A stretch of DNA of 41,810 nt, from positions 1 through 41,810 of the forward strand of contig VERA01000018.1 in the NCBI GenBank assembly GCA_018882935.1, read 5' to 3'. Source of the DNA: Burkholderiaceae bacterium. GTDB lineage: Bacteria > Pseudomonadota > Gammaproteobacteria > Burkholderiales > Burkholderiaceae_D. The translations under genes and the position numbers were made by a program. A model generated the notes under the pieces. It saw only the letters and a list, made by a program, of their open reading frames with translations, had not been told where the DNA came from and searched no databases. This document shows, piece by piece, positions 8,880-17,587 of this stretch (its first letter is position 1; each line of letters begins with the position of its first letter).

Positions 8880-9083
8880 TCAGTACGCCAACGCAACGCG
8901 GTCAGCGGTGTTGCGTAATGTGGCGCGAAAATCTTTACCTTGCTCGGTGGGTGGCACCCAGCCGTGACGACGCCAAATCGACTGCACGTTGTCTGATGCA
9001 CCACGGCCCTGGTTAGCCACTGGCGCGGCGTCAGCCATCGCTCTAGCGGTGGTTTCAATAATCATTCTGGCTTGATCGTACAT
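8880..9083 (-). CDS. 67-residue conserved-looking protein, unknown function
   Basis: The ORF starts at an ATG at 9083 with an excellent AAGGAG site seven bases upstream and ends before a strong minus-strand terminator, so it is very probably expressed. The protein begins MYDQARMIIETTARAMADA, a likely amphipathic helix, and has a central QGRGASDNVQSIWRRHGW stretch and a basic C-terminal half. There is no signal peptide or membrane segment. The family is not recognised. It is a compact single-gene transcription unit between the DUF4399 gene and the barrel gene. Confidence 0.65.
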   Translation of the reverse strand: MYDQARMIIETTARAMADAAPVANQGRGASDNVQSIWRRHGWVPPTEQGKDFRATLRNTADRVALAY

Positions 9084-9432
9084 AGGGCGGCTCCTTTCTT
9101 CATAGGCCTCGGATCAATTCCGACTACCGTCAAAGCGAGCAATTTCTATACCAACAAAAGCGTCGAAATCCCGACAACTCGCCGAATCTTGCCCAACTGA
9201 GTCTAGATACCGCATCGGCGCCGCAGCAGGCAAAACCCGATGTGCTGATCCAGAACATGATCTATTTTTGATACTATTTTTTATTTGATAACATTGATGC
9301 CTGAGCGATTATTCTGATGAGCAGGATTATTTTCAATATATTAATAAATAACTATCTGGATTCCCGGAAAAATTTTTTACATAAAATTTATATTCATGCA
9401 AAGATAGGCGCCGGTATTACGCAAGGAATCTC
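9084..9432. other. Gene-free, AT-rich upstream region of the beta-barrel gene
   Basis: No convincing ORF is present in these 349 bases. A frame opening at 9317 encodes a biased, unrecognisable peptide. The stretch at about 9260-9405 is strikingly AT-rich, with T-runs at 9262-9292 and TTAATAAATAA near 9340, and contrasts with the surrounding GC-rich coding DNA. It probably holds the promoters of both divergent neighbours, but no hexamer pair with good spacing stands out. Confidence 0.5.
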
Positions 9433-10374
9433 GTGTACGCGCCAAGAACGACCCACCGCGCCAATGGCCAGCGAAAACAACGCGTCACTCTCCGTGGGGC
9501 GCTTTGTCTATGTGCAGTGCTTTTAGCTGCAACCACTCAGGCCACGCTGGCCGCTCAGAACGACCAGCAACCGACGGATTTCATCGCACTGCCCAATCGC
9601 ACCGTAAATATTGCATTGTTTGCTGCAAGGCAGACCCTCGACGGCCCCTGGCGAGATGGTGTTCAACGCGCGCAAGGTGATGGCTCCGCCAATCTGATCG
9701 CACTGCGGGCGAACTGGCATTTCTCGGTGGGCGAAGATGATCAATACACGATTGCGCCGTTGATCGCGATTTCTGCTGCAGATACGCATACCAACGCGGG
9801 GCTGGTGCCACCACGGGGGGGCGATGCATCGGGGTACGGCGACCTGCGTCTTGGTATGGCATTCTGGTTTCACCGTGATCACGTCAACCGTGAATACCGA
9901 ATGGCCACCTTGATTGTCTCGGTACCCACTGGAACCTACAATCCAAAGCAAGCGGTGAATATTGGTGAAAACCGGACAAAGACTGTGCTCTCTTTGGGCT
10001 GGATGCAACCGATTGGCTCGAGTTTGGTCCTTGATCTGGTACCCGAGGTCGCATTTTTTGGTGATAACAAAGAATTTTTAGGCACCAATCGCCTAAGCCA
10101 AGACACTGCCTATGCAATGAGTGCAACGCTACGTTATAAAGCCACGCCATTGATTCATTGGTACACCACGGCTCAAGTAAATCGCGGCGGTGCCACACAG
10201 CGCAATGACATATTATTTTCGCGGGCGCCCGACAATACACGTCTGGCGCTGGGGGCACTGCTTGTCGCCAGTGAAAAAAGTCAGGTTCAACTGCGTTACG
10301 CGAGAGATGTCGATATAAAAAATGGGTCGCGCAATACAGGCGAATTAATGCTGCGATGGTCAACTATTTTTTGA
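9433..10374 (+). CDS. Outer-membrane beta-barrel, phenol MetA-degradation family
   Basis: The 313-residue protein initiates at GTG 9433, with AAGGA five bases before it. A signal sequence covers about residues 22-40 (ALCLCAVLLAATTQATLAA). The mature part alternates polar and hydrophobic residues in strand-like stretches such as LIALRANWHF, YGDLRLGMAFWF and ATLIVSVPTGTYNP, and ends LRWSTIF with the C-terminal aromatic residue recognised by the Bam machinery. This matches the putative MetA-pathway phenol-degradation family (Pfam Phenol_MetA_deg), thought to be outer-membrane proteins or channels for hydrophobic substrates. Proximity to the meta-cleavage operon is suggestive, but it is 2.4 kb away with unrelated genes between, so a shared role is inference. 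Confidence 0.78.
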   Translation: MYAPRTTHRANGQRKQRVTLRGALCLCAVLLAATTQATLAAQNDQQPTDFIALPNRTVNIALFAARQTLDGPWRDGVQRAQGDGSANLIALRANWHFSVGEDDQYTIAPLIAISAADTHTNAGLVPPRGGDASGYGDLRLGMAFWFHRDHVNREYRMATLIVSVPTGTYNPKQAVNIGENRTKTVLSLGWMQPIGSSLVLDLVPEVAFFGDNKEFLGTNRLSQDTAYAMSATLRYKATPLIHWYTTAQVNRGGATQRNDILFSRAPDNTRLALGALLVASEKSQVQLRYARDVDIKNGSRNTGELMLRWSTIF

Positions 10375-10395
10375 TAGACCGATACCGAGCAAAAT

Positions 10396-13236
10396 TCAAA
10401 ACTGAATAAATAACCAGTAGCCATTCGCCGTCAGAAGCAGGCTGAGCACACCGATCGCTGTCGATGCGTGCAGCATCCGCATCGACCTGAAAAGCACGCC
10501 CCAGAATGCCATGCCGAGTCCCAGCAGTACGATGGACTTGGCATAGATGAACCACTGCTGACGCTCTGCTGCGACCGCACTCGCACCCTGATGGCTCTGC
10601 GCGACTGCCATTAATTCTTGCTTGCGACCCTGAAGAAAGTTATCTGCCTTGACGCGGTCAGACAGCTCTTTATCATCCGCACCCGATGAAGCCGTAGTTG
10701 TCGTCGTCGATGTACCGGTTGCAGCCAAGGCCACGGTGGCCGCAGAGCCGCTCGCACCACCTGCCTGAACAACCCCTCCCGCTAATTTATCCATCGAGAG
10801 AATCACCGATTCCGGTGCGATACGATAAACCGTCTGCTGCACACTCGCCATTTGGTGCACGATGCGCGCATCGGTCGCGATGTTTTCATTCACAATAAAG
10901 CCATGCTGCATCGCAGTTTCACCAACCATTGTCGCGCCGTACGTCAGAAATAGTGCTGGCAGCAGCACTGCGCTTGTGTACCTTAATCGCTTATTTGTAC
11001 TAGCCTCGGCAGCGCTGCCGGGCGGCTTTCCTTGCTGCTCGCTCATGATGGGTCCTCCTTCGTCGGATGCCAAGAGTGTTCGTCTACCATCGTCCCAGGT
11101 AGCGCGAGTGGGCGGCGTCGGGTCATAGGCAATGCCATGAGCGGGCAGGGTCGCCGCCTTCATCACTGGCATCACCGGCAGCAGCGGTAGTAATGGCAAC
11201 CGACTAGCCGCCACAATCGAACGCGCCGACTGTATCGCTTCGACATAACCAAAAATTTTATAAGTACGATTACGCGTAGCATCCATACGCTCTCGCAGCG
11301 GATGCGCAGCAGCCGATGCTTCGACGTCGCTACTCGCTATCGGGTCAAACGAATTACGGTTATCCGACAGCCGCTTGTTGGATGAAAGCCCTTCTGCATC
11401 CTGTAGCTCGCGACGCTCACCGCCTCCCTCACCGTTCCATAGGCGGCGAGCAAGCTCGGGGGACATGCCCGGCGGGCGCGGGATCATCCCATCACCCGAG
11501 GCTGCTAGACCATGACGCCCTGTTGCTGGCGCGTCGCCAGACTTACCCCGTTGCTTATCGTCGACGTCTACTGCGTGGTCGCGCAGACTGCGAGGATCAG
11601 CAGGACCCTCGGCCAGATCGGACGGGTTTTTGTTGAGATCGCCCTCTGAATCGCGAAGCGACCGCATATCGGACAGCCCCTCGAGGGCTGTCGCATTTTG
11701 TATGGCCTTGGCATCCGCATCGCTATCGCGCAGCGACCGAATCTCGCCAGGTCCTTCACTAGTAGCGGCATCTTTCTGGGTGTGAGTATCCGTATCGCTG
11801 TCACGAATTGCTCTTGCCGCCGTCGGCCCTTCATTGGTTGCGGTTTGTTTTCCGACACTGTTGTCGGCATCGGTATCGCGCAGCGCGCGTACGTCTGATT
11901 CTCCTTGCAGCGCCTCTGTGGTTTTGTTGGTCGCACCGCTGGTATTGTTATCGCGCAGCGCGCGTGTGTCTGAATGCCCTTGCGATTCTGCTGAATTTTT
12001 ATTAGCTGTACTTTCAGTATTGTTATCGCGTAGCGCACGTATATCAGATGTACCGTTAGCAGCGGCCGCCTTGTCCTTTTTTGATTTCTTGCTGGTAGCG
12101 TTTTGCTCTATCGTCTTTAGAGAACCGTCGTTATCTAGCTCGTCCGATAAACGATTAACGTTTTGCCGCATCGTGTCAGTTAATCGGCTCTCCATCTCGG
12201 AGGGACGACCAGAGTCTCGGCTGTTATCCAGATCACCACTCTTCGAGCCAGCACTTTTACCGACCTCGCCCGTCTCTTCTTGCCATTCTTGCTTACGCTG
12301 AAATACAAGTCCGTCGGCCTGATTCTTATCGAACGCAGCGGGTATGTCATTACTTTTACCAACTTTCGATAAGTGCCTGGATAACTGCGGCACATCATTT
12401 TTAAGAAAAATTATGTTGAGATATTTATCGAACTCTTTTTCATTTACTGAAAATGCGTTCAGCATTCGGCGGAACAAATCGCGCTCAACCTTGGCAACTA
12501 CCCGGTCAGCCATCATTGCGTCACACGCATTCAATAAAATACACAGGCGCTGAGCCGGATTAAGTATCGAGGCCGCCGTTGCGAGGAATTGCGGTGCACG
12601 CACTTTGCCTACGTAGCGCAGGCCCGCTTTCAGTAGAGCGGGTGAGCAGCCTATCGACGCATTCAAACGACCGACCTCCTCCTCGGCCATTGATCCGTCC
12701 GATGCCATCATGTAGATCAGCGAGGCCACGAGCGCCAGAGGCGGAGTCAGCGTATCGGTATTGGTAGCGGCATCAAAATCACCGAATACCGAGGTTTTAT
12801 TTTTGAGATCGAGCGTGTCAAAATAAGGCTGGAAGCTTGCTTTGCTATGGCCCATTGCGGCGAGCATTCGGTCAAAAAGCGACTGCTCAGCCTGAACCAC
12901 TACACCATCCGACATCAGTGAGTCGCAGACATTAATAAGCAAGCAGAGCCTATCTTTTTTGTCGAGTAACGCTGCTGCCTCTCGCAAGAACTGCTCGACG
13001 CTATGATTCTCTTTGTACTTGACTGCCTGCTTTAAGGTCTCGGCATCACTACCAACGATCGATTGGAGCTGACTACTTTCAAACTCGGAAATATCATTAT
13101 CGACCGCGATCATGTAGATCACGGCGACGACTACGCATAGCCGAGGCGTCAAGGTCTGTGACTGCGAGCTCGTCCTCAGCTTTTCATCCTCTGCTGAGGA
13201 TGGCAATAAGTCGGGGAAACGATCGACGGATCCCAT
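10396..13236 (-). CDS. TerB-tandem, 25-residue-repeat, C-terminal membrane protein
   Basis: This 946-residue protein has an unusual architecture. Residues about 28-130 and 165-275 are two helical domains with the TerB-like pattern of an Asp/acid turn followed by Glu (AVDNDISEFE, MSDGVVVQAE, ASDGSMAEEE, MADRVVAKVE). A low-complexity hydrophilic region follows. Seven copies of a 25-residue repeat with core R-A/S-L/I-R-D lie at about residues 400-555. A Pro/Gly-rich linker follows, then a membrane helix near residue 752 (SAVLLPALFLTYGATMV) and two more in the last 53 residues. There is no signal peptide, so the TerB part is probably cytoplasmic. TerB domains are linked to tellurite resistance, metal sensing and membrane-associated stress systems. 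It is divergent from the histidine kinase gene. Function is unknown. Confidence 0.85.
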   Translation of the reverse strand: MGSVDRFPDLLPSSAEDEKLRTSSQSQTLTPRLCVVVAVIYMIAVDNDISEFESSQLQSIVGSDAETLKQAVKYKENHSVEQFLREAAALLDKKDRLCLLINVCDSLMSDGVVVQAEQSLFDRMLAAMGHSKASFQPYFDTLDLKNKTSVFGDFDAATNTDTLTPPLALVASLIYMMASDGSMAEEEVGRLNASIGCSPALLKAGLRYVGKVRAPQFLATAASILNPAQRLCILLNACDAMMADRVVAKVERDLFRRMLNAFSVNEKEFDKYLNIIFLKNDVPQLSRHLSKVGKSNDIPAAFDKNQADGLVFQRKQEWQEETGEVGKSAGSKSGDLDNSRDSGRPSEMESRLTDTMRQNVNRLSDELDNDGSLKTIEQNATSKKSKKDKAAAANGTSDIRALRDNNTESTANKNSAESQGHSDTRALRDNNTSGATNKTTEALQGESDVRALRDTDADNSVGKQTATNEGPTAARAIRDSDTDTHTQKDAATSEGPGEIRSLRDSDADAKAIQNATALEGLSDMRSLRDSEGDLNKNPSDLAEGPADPRSLRDHAVDVDDKQRGKSGDAPATGRHGLAASGDGMIPRPPGMSPELARRLWNGEGGGERRELQDAEGLSSNKRLSDNRNSFDPIASSDVEASAAAHPLRERMDATRNRTYKIFGYVEAIQSARSIVAASRLPLLPLLPVMPVMKAATLPAHGIAYDPTPPTRATWDDGRRTLLASDEGGPIMSEQQGKPPGSAAEASTNKRLRYTSAVLLPALFLTYGATMVGETAMQHGFIVNENIATDARIVHQMASVQQTVYRIAPESVILSMDKLAGGVVQAGGASGSAATVALAATGTSTTTTTASSGADDKELSDRVKADNFLQGRKQELMAVAQSHQGASAVAAERQQWFIYAKSIVLLGLGMAFWGVLFRSMRMLHASTAIGVLSLLLTANGYWLFIQF
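11578..12039 (-). repeat. 75-bp in-frame tandem repeats encoding R-A/S-L-R-D units (7 copies)
   Basis: The codons for RALRD, RALRD, RALRD, RAIRD, RSLRD, RSLRD and RSLRD recur at exact 75-base steps, with one 72-base step at the last interval. The first Arg codon is at 12037-12039 and the seventh at 11590-11592. Between cores the unit keeps a D/N-rich segment, a Lys or Gln, and an E/Q-G turn (ESQG, EALQG, NEG, SEG, LEG, AEG). Cores are conserved while linkers drift, so the array is old enough to diverge but kept in register. Confidence 0.9.
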
Positions 13237-13632
13237 CGCTCAGTCCCTCGGGTTCACGTGGCCACGGCGCGCCGAATTAGCGGCCTTGGTTCGGGCGATT
13301 GGCAAATCGTGGCGGTCAGCTTCACGGGGGGCAGCTGATGTCAGCACGCGCCGGGTCCGCCGAGGCGGCAGGCCAGGAAGATGATTGGTCGCTGAGGCGC
13401 GCTGATTGTGCATGGCGCAAATGCCTGAACACGAAAAAAGTGATTGCTGATACTACGTTTCGTCAGCAATCCAACCCGCACTCCTCCTCATACTTTCTCT
13501 CAAAGCCTCTCGATTAGATATAAAAAACATGAGGAGTTACCCTCAAAATCCGATTTTTTTAGATTCTCGGTACCGCTCTGCTTTACCCTTGCGTATCGCG
13601 GTTATGATGCTTAGGCAACATTAGCCTAATCA
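13237..13632. other. Divergent intergenic region with 9-bp inverted repeat
   Basis: These 396 bases separate the TerB-repeat gene and the histidine kinase gene and hold no convincing gene. A 72-residue frame at 13299-13517 has no recognisable features. A perfect inverted repeat GATTGCTGA (13442-13450) and TCAGCAATC (13463-13471) with a 12-base loop is the clearest structure, and a smaller one, TTAGGC/GCCTAA, lies at 13611-13629 next to the kinase start. Either could be an operator for the adjacent response regulator, which is inference. Confidence 0.5.
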
Positions 13633-15678
13633 ATGCTCACAAAAGCTCATAGTTATGGCCAACGCCTTGCCACCCTTGAATCAATACTGATGATGAAAAT
13701 CCAGGACCGATGGAGCCGTCTTTGCTGCAGCCTTGATCATCTGGCAGCGAAAAGCCGCCTGGCCTGCCTCTGCTTATTGCTACTTAGTACGAGCTGCTGG
13801 GGCATGGTCGCAGACCCGCTCAATGAGCGGTCCTACTTCGTAGATAAAAACGCGGCATTCGATATCCATTCGATTGAGCAGGCAGAATTCAAGCCATTCG
13901 CAAAGCGCCTGAATATCGGGTATGAGTTAGCGCCCATATGGATCCGTTTACGTGTCACACCTGGGACACAATCAGCGTCAGCCGCCGATAATCTACCTTC
14001 AGGACATTTAGTACTGCGAACCGGACCGCACGACGTCAATCAAATTGATGTGTATGAATTTAACAATGGGGAATGGCGTCGCCGAACTGCCGGCGATTTA
14101 TATAGCGACAGCGAGACGTGGTGTGCCGATGATTACTACTGCTTCAGATTGCATGATCACTCAACACAGCCCAAAACACTTTATCTCAGAATTCAGACTT
14201 ACAATTTTTTGATGTTCGACTCTGACGTTATCGCGCTCGAAAACATCCCGGTAGTCAGTAGCAACCGCATGAAGCGGATCGCAGCATCGCTGACGATGGC
14301 AGCATTTTTATTGGCGATCGGCTTTTATTTATTAAGCAAACACCGATCAAAACTCACTGTTGTCTATGTGATTTTTCAGATCTCGGTGCTGAGCTACCTG
14401 CTGAATATTTATGGTTTTCCGGAGCGGTGGTTTCCTCATCTTTCGGCAAGCATCATCGATGCCATGCCGCACTTGCTATTCATTTTACGTACGCTACTGA
14501 TGGCGGTGGCAGTCTACGTCGTTATCCGCCCCTATTGCGATGCACCGCTTTACCCGAAATTGATGACTGTTGTGGTCGTTGGATGTATCGTCAATTTCAT
14601 CGCTTTTTTCGCAGGATTCAAGGTATTTGCAATCCAGTTCAACTTAATTGTCTTCGCGGTGCAGCCAACTGTTCATCTATATGGCTTGCTTACCTCGAAA
14701 GGAATGGTTAAAAATGTCAGGATCTTGCTGTACACCGGCTATCTTATCTACTGTGTTCTGCTTGCGGGATCAATCATCCCTGCAATGCTGGTGAATGAAA
14801 TAGGAACCTTTGACGGCTCGGTTCAAAACATCACTGACTGGCGTCTTAACGGTGCCATTCTTGGTGTATTTGTGATTCTACTCATCAAATTTGAGGAAGA
14901 TTATCGTGAGAAGGTCAGTAATGAAAAATTGAACCAACTTCAAATGGATGCGCTGGAGGCCAAATCTTCGGCCGCCTTGCTGGCAGATAGAAATACCTTG
15001 ATTGACCTGTTAACCCATGACCTGAAGAACCCGCTCGGCACGATTACCTTTGCCTCCAGAGCGCTACGCGAGCAGTTACGTAACGACCCTTCTGCGACGA
15101 AACGATTAACCAATATCGATTTGAGCGTGACTCGCATGAACAACCTGATCGAGCACGTCGCTGTGTCGACCCGGGTTGATCGCTACTCGCCACCCAGTAA
15201 TCAGCTGTTATCACCGGCACTCGAGCTAATCGACGAATTGATTGAGAACTATGATGCGCCTGAGCGATTTGATGTAAAAGTCGATGTAAAGACGATTTTC
15301 AAAGCTGATCGCGACATGCTGAGCGTGGTCTTTGGCAACCTGATCGATAACGCTTACAAGTATGGACACGCGGCTGGCAAGATAAGCATTGAGGTGACGA
15401 GCGCGCAGCCGCGTGATAGTAGCCAGCGTTCGGAACGTACTGCAGAGACCCAACCCGAGATCGTACAGGTCAAGATCAGCAATACGATTGGGACGTTCGG
15501 TGCGCCCGACCGCGAACGCGTATTCGAGCGCTACTACCGTCCCTCCAGCACGATGAATATACCTGGCATGGGGCTAGGCCTGAGCCTGGTGAAAGCTGCG
15601 GCCGCGAAGATCGGAGCGACAGTACATTATTCTCGCGATGAGGAAACCGTGACATTCTCTGTTGAGGTGCCAAATTGA
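13633..15678 (+). CDS. 7TMR-DISM sensor histidine kinase
   Basis: The protein has up to 681 residues. Domain order is a signal sequence (about residues 45-58, LACLCLLLLSTSCW), an extracytoplasmic 7TMR-DISMED2-like beta domain (about 60-210, with IWIRLRV and LYLRIQTYN), seven membrane helices (about 215-420), a short coiled coil, a HisKA domain with the phospho-acceptor His462 in THDLKNPLG, and a HATPase with NLIDNAYKYG and GLGLSLVKAA. The DISM sensor family binds carbohydrates or other small ligands, but the ligand here is unknown. The start is uncertain: 13633 and 13690 are both ATGs without clear ribosome sites. It overlaps the response-regulator gene. Confidence 0.9.
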   Translation: MLTKAHSYGQRLATLESILMMKIQDRWSRLCCSLDHLAAKSRLACLCLLLLSTSCWGMVADPLNERSYFVDKNAAFDIHSIEQAEFKPFAKRLNIGYELAPIWIRLRVTPGTQSASAADNLPSGHLVLRTGPHDVNQIDVYEFNNGEWRRRTAGDLYSDSETWCADDYYCFRLHDHSTQPKTLYLRIQTYNFLMFDSDVIALENIPVVSSNRMKRIAASLTMAAFLLAIGFYLLSKHRSKLTVVYVIFQISVLSYLLNIYGFPERWFPHLSASIIDAMPHLLFILRTLLMAVAVYVVIRPYCDAPLYPKLMTVVVVGCIVNFIAFFAGFKVFAIQFNLIVFAVQPTVHLYGLLTSKGMVKNVRILLYTGYLIYCVLLAGSIIPAMLVNEIGTFDGSVQNITDWRLNGAILGVFVILLIKFEEDYREKVSNEKLNQLQMDALEAKSSAALLADRNTLIDLLTHDLKNPLGTITFASRALREQLRNDPSATKRLTNIDLSVTRMNNLIEHVAVSTRVDRYSPPSNQLLSPALELIDELIENYDAPERFDVKVDVKTIFKADRDMLSVVFGNLIDNAYKYGHAAGKISIEVTSAQPRDSSQRSERTAETQPEIVQVKISNTIGTFGAPDRERVFERYYRPSSTMNIPGMGLGLSLVKAAAAKIGATVHYSRDEETVTFSVEVPN

Positions 15679-16418
15679 GACATCAAATATTATCGAGCGT
15701 ACCTAGTCCTCTGGCGCAGATGTCGATCGCACTCGTTGAAGACGACGAGTTATTGCGTGCTGAGGTGAGTGACCATCTTCGTAATCATGGCTTTCTAGTA
15801 CATGATGTAAATTCAGCGCGTGCTCTGGATGACCTGATCACACAACAAGCAGTTGATATATTCGTTGTCGATCTTAATTTGCCGGGCGAAGATGGACTGA
15901 GTTTATCCAACCGATTACGTCATACCCTTCCTGAGGCCGGTATTGTGATCATGACAGCCAAGGTGACATTGAATGATCGGATCGCCGGATACGATGTTGG
16001 CGGCGCAGACGTTTACCTTACCAAGCCAGTGGCACCCGACGAGCTGGTGATGATTCTTCGCAGTCTGGGTAGACGCGTAAAGCCGGTGCGAAATGATCAA
16101 GCCCTATCGCTCAGTCTCAGGCAGAGAACACTGCAAGGCCCCAGCTTGTCTTCGGTATTGCGACTGACTATGCGGGAAAAAATGCTTCTGGTCGCGCTAG
16201 CTCAAGCACAAGACAACACATTAGATTCGGCCGTCTTGTGCGATGTGTGCAGCGGACACACCGAGGAAGAGACCATCAGCAAGCACGCGCTGGAGGAAAT
16301 CGTTGCGCGTTTGAGAAAGAAAATCCGTAACGCGCAATCCGAATCAGCAGAACCTGCGCTGAAGTCCGTGTGGGGAGTTGGTTACCAGCTCTGCGTACAG
16401 ATCAACCTTGTACCCTGA
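15675..16418 (+). CDS. OmpR-family response regulator
   Basis: The receiver domain has the acidic pocket VEDDE (residues 21-25), phospho-acceptor Asp66 in VVDLNLPGEDG and Lys117 in LTKP. The C-terminal part (about 150-245) looks like a winged helix ending VWGVGYQLC, as in OmpR/PhoB DNA-binding domains. The TTG at 15675 is chosen because GAGGTG lies five bases upstream and TTGA overlaps the kinase stop, which suggests translational coupling. An ATG at 15720 (MSIALVEDDE) is the alternative and lacks a ribosome site. It is the cognate partner of the upstream kinase. The nearest candidate target is the divergent TerB-repeat gene. Confidence 0.9.
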   Translation: MRHQILSSVPSPLAQMSIALVEDDELLRAEVSDHLRNHGFLVHDVNSARALDDLITQQAVDIFVVDLNLPGEDGLSLSNRLRHTLPEAGIVIMTAKVTLNDRIAGYDVGGADVYLTKPVAPDELVMILRSLGRRVKPVRNDQALSLSLRQRTLQGPSLSSVLRLTMREKMLLVALAQAQDNTLDSAVLCDVCSGHTEEETISKHALEEIVARLRKKIRNAQSESAEPALKSVWGVGYQLCVQINLVP

Positions 16419-16420
16419 GC

Positions 16421-16723
16421 GGAGGTGTCGCAGACAAACCGTGAAGTATGGCTAGCCTCCAACTACGCCAGCGACATTTGTAAAATGTTGCTGACTAGAC
16501 AGAGGTATCGCCGATAGTAAATGAAGTATGGCTAGCCTCCAACTACGCCAGCGACATTTGTAAAATGTTGCTGGCTAGACAGAGGTATCGCCGATAGTAA
16601 ATGAAGTATGGCTAGCCTCCAACTACGCCAGCGACATTTGTAAAATGTTGCTGGCTAGACGGAGGTGTCGCAGACAGTACTCGACGTACGGCAAGACACC
16701 TCCAACAACGCCAGCAACATTTT
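16421..16723. repeat. 80-bp tandem repeat array with internal hairpins (3 copies plus a diverged fourth)
   Basis: A unit of exactly 80 bases recurs: the word GAAGTATGGCTAGCCTCC starts at 16443, 16523 and 16603. The flanking 16-base word GGAGGTGTCGCAGACA at 16421 recurs at 16661, where a diverged fourth unit runs to the motA stop. Each unit carries a near-perfect 13-bp stem, GCCAGCGACATTT/AAATGTTGCTGGC with a GTA loop and one G-U pair (for example 16547-16559 with 16563-16575; copy 1 has one mismatch). The fourth unit adds GGAGGTGTC (16661) pairing with GACACCTCC (16695). It fills the convergent gap between the response regulator and motA, so bidirectional termination or mRNA 3'-end protection is plausible. 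Confidence 0.92.
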
Positions 16724-17587
16724 TTACTTGCCGCGGAGCCCGTCGAAGACCTCGGCGAACCCAGGCTGATTCTGGTGCGAGATAACGCTCCGCGCCGCCT
16801 CAATCACCAGCGGCACTGGATGACCACGCAAGGTCTGAACAATCATTTCATTGATGACTTTATAGATTTGACCGTCTTCGTCAATGATCTGCCCCAGACG
16901 CGCGGCGAGTGGGTCAAATACACCGTAAGCCACGAACACCCCGAGGAAGGTACCCACCAGCGCGGAACCAATCAGCGCACCCAGAACCGGCGGTGGCTGG
17001 TCAATCGCACCCATGGTTTTCACCACACCCAACACGCAGGCCACGATACCGAGCGCGGGGAGCGCACCGGCCACGTTGGAAAGCATGCCCTGGAATTTCA
17101 ATTCATCGTGATGGTGGGTTTTGATGTAGTTCTTCATCACATCATCCACGGCGTCAGCATCAAGGTTACCCTGCGCAATCACGACCAGTCGTAGCGTATC
17201 GCAAATCATGTGAACGATGGAATGGTCTCCGGCGAGCTTGGGGTATTCACCAAAAATAGCGGATGAATCCGGATTTTCTACGTGCGCTTCAAGGGCAACG
17301 GCGCCCTCTTTTTTCATCACGTTCAGCAGTTTGCCGACCATCAGAATCAGATCGAGATAATCCTGCGGCTTCCATTTTGGTCCCGCAATGCAGCGAGCGA
17401 TACCACCAAAACCGCCTTTGAAGATCAGCATACTGTTGGCGATCAGCTGCGCTCCGATGCCCGAGCCCACAATAATGAAGCCCTCGATCGGCGCTGCCTT
17501 GATGATCGGTGCCATTTTCCCGCCAGCCATGATGTAGCCGCCGAAAACGCAGCCAAACACGACGCCTAGTCCCACGAAAAAAAACAT
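16724..17587 (-). CDS. motA: Flagellar stator protein MotA (orphan)
   Basis: MotA forms the proton channel of the flagellar stator with MotB. The 287-residue product starts at the ATG at 17587, with AAGGAG six bases upstream. An in-frame ATG 18 bases further up lacks this site. Visible hallmarks are the N-terminal helices FFFVGLGVVFGCVFGGYIMAGG and GFIIVGSGIGAQLIAN, the cytoplasmic ALEAHVENP with the conserved Glu, and the TM3-TM4 prolines in ALPALGIVAC and FDPLAARLG. The usual downstream motB is absent: the gene ends in the repeat array facing the response regulator. MotB must be elsewhere or missing. Assignment to MotA is firm. Confidence 0.93.
   Translation of the reverse strand: MFFFVGLGVVFGCVFGGYIMAGGKMAPIIKAAPIEGFIIVGSGIGAQLIANSMLIFKGGFGGIARCIAGPKWKPQDYLDLILMVGKLLNVMKKEGAVALEAHVENPDSSAIFGEYPKLAGDHSIVHMICDTLRLVVIAQGNLDADAVDDVMKNYIKTHHHDELKFQGMLSNVAGALPALGIVACVLGVVKTMGAIDQPPPVLGALIGSALVGTFLGVFVAYGVFDPLAARLGQIIDEDGQIYKVINEMIVQTLRGHPVPLVIEAARSVISHQNQPGFAEVFDGLRGK

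Noticed and set aside
9317-9526. A 69-residue frame starting MSRIIFNILINN.
   Set aside because: It lies in AT-rich DNA, overlaps the better supported beta-barrel gene and has no recognisable family or ribosome site.
11568-12038. A 156-residue minus-strand frame rich in R-C-A-I repeats.
   Set aside because: It is the out-of-frame shadow of the 75-bp in-frame repeats of the TerB-repeat gene; the repetition comes from that array.
13299-13517. A 72-residue frame in the TerB/kinase intergenic region.
   Set aside because: The composition is random-looking, it overlaps the inverted repeat and it has no homologous feature.
16421-16723. The regular 80-bp array could be read as a CRISPR-like array.
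   Set aside because: The repeats are contiguous with no unique spacers, each unit carries its own internal hairpin, and no cas genes are nearby.
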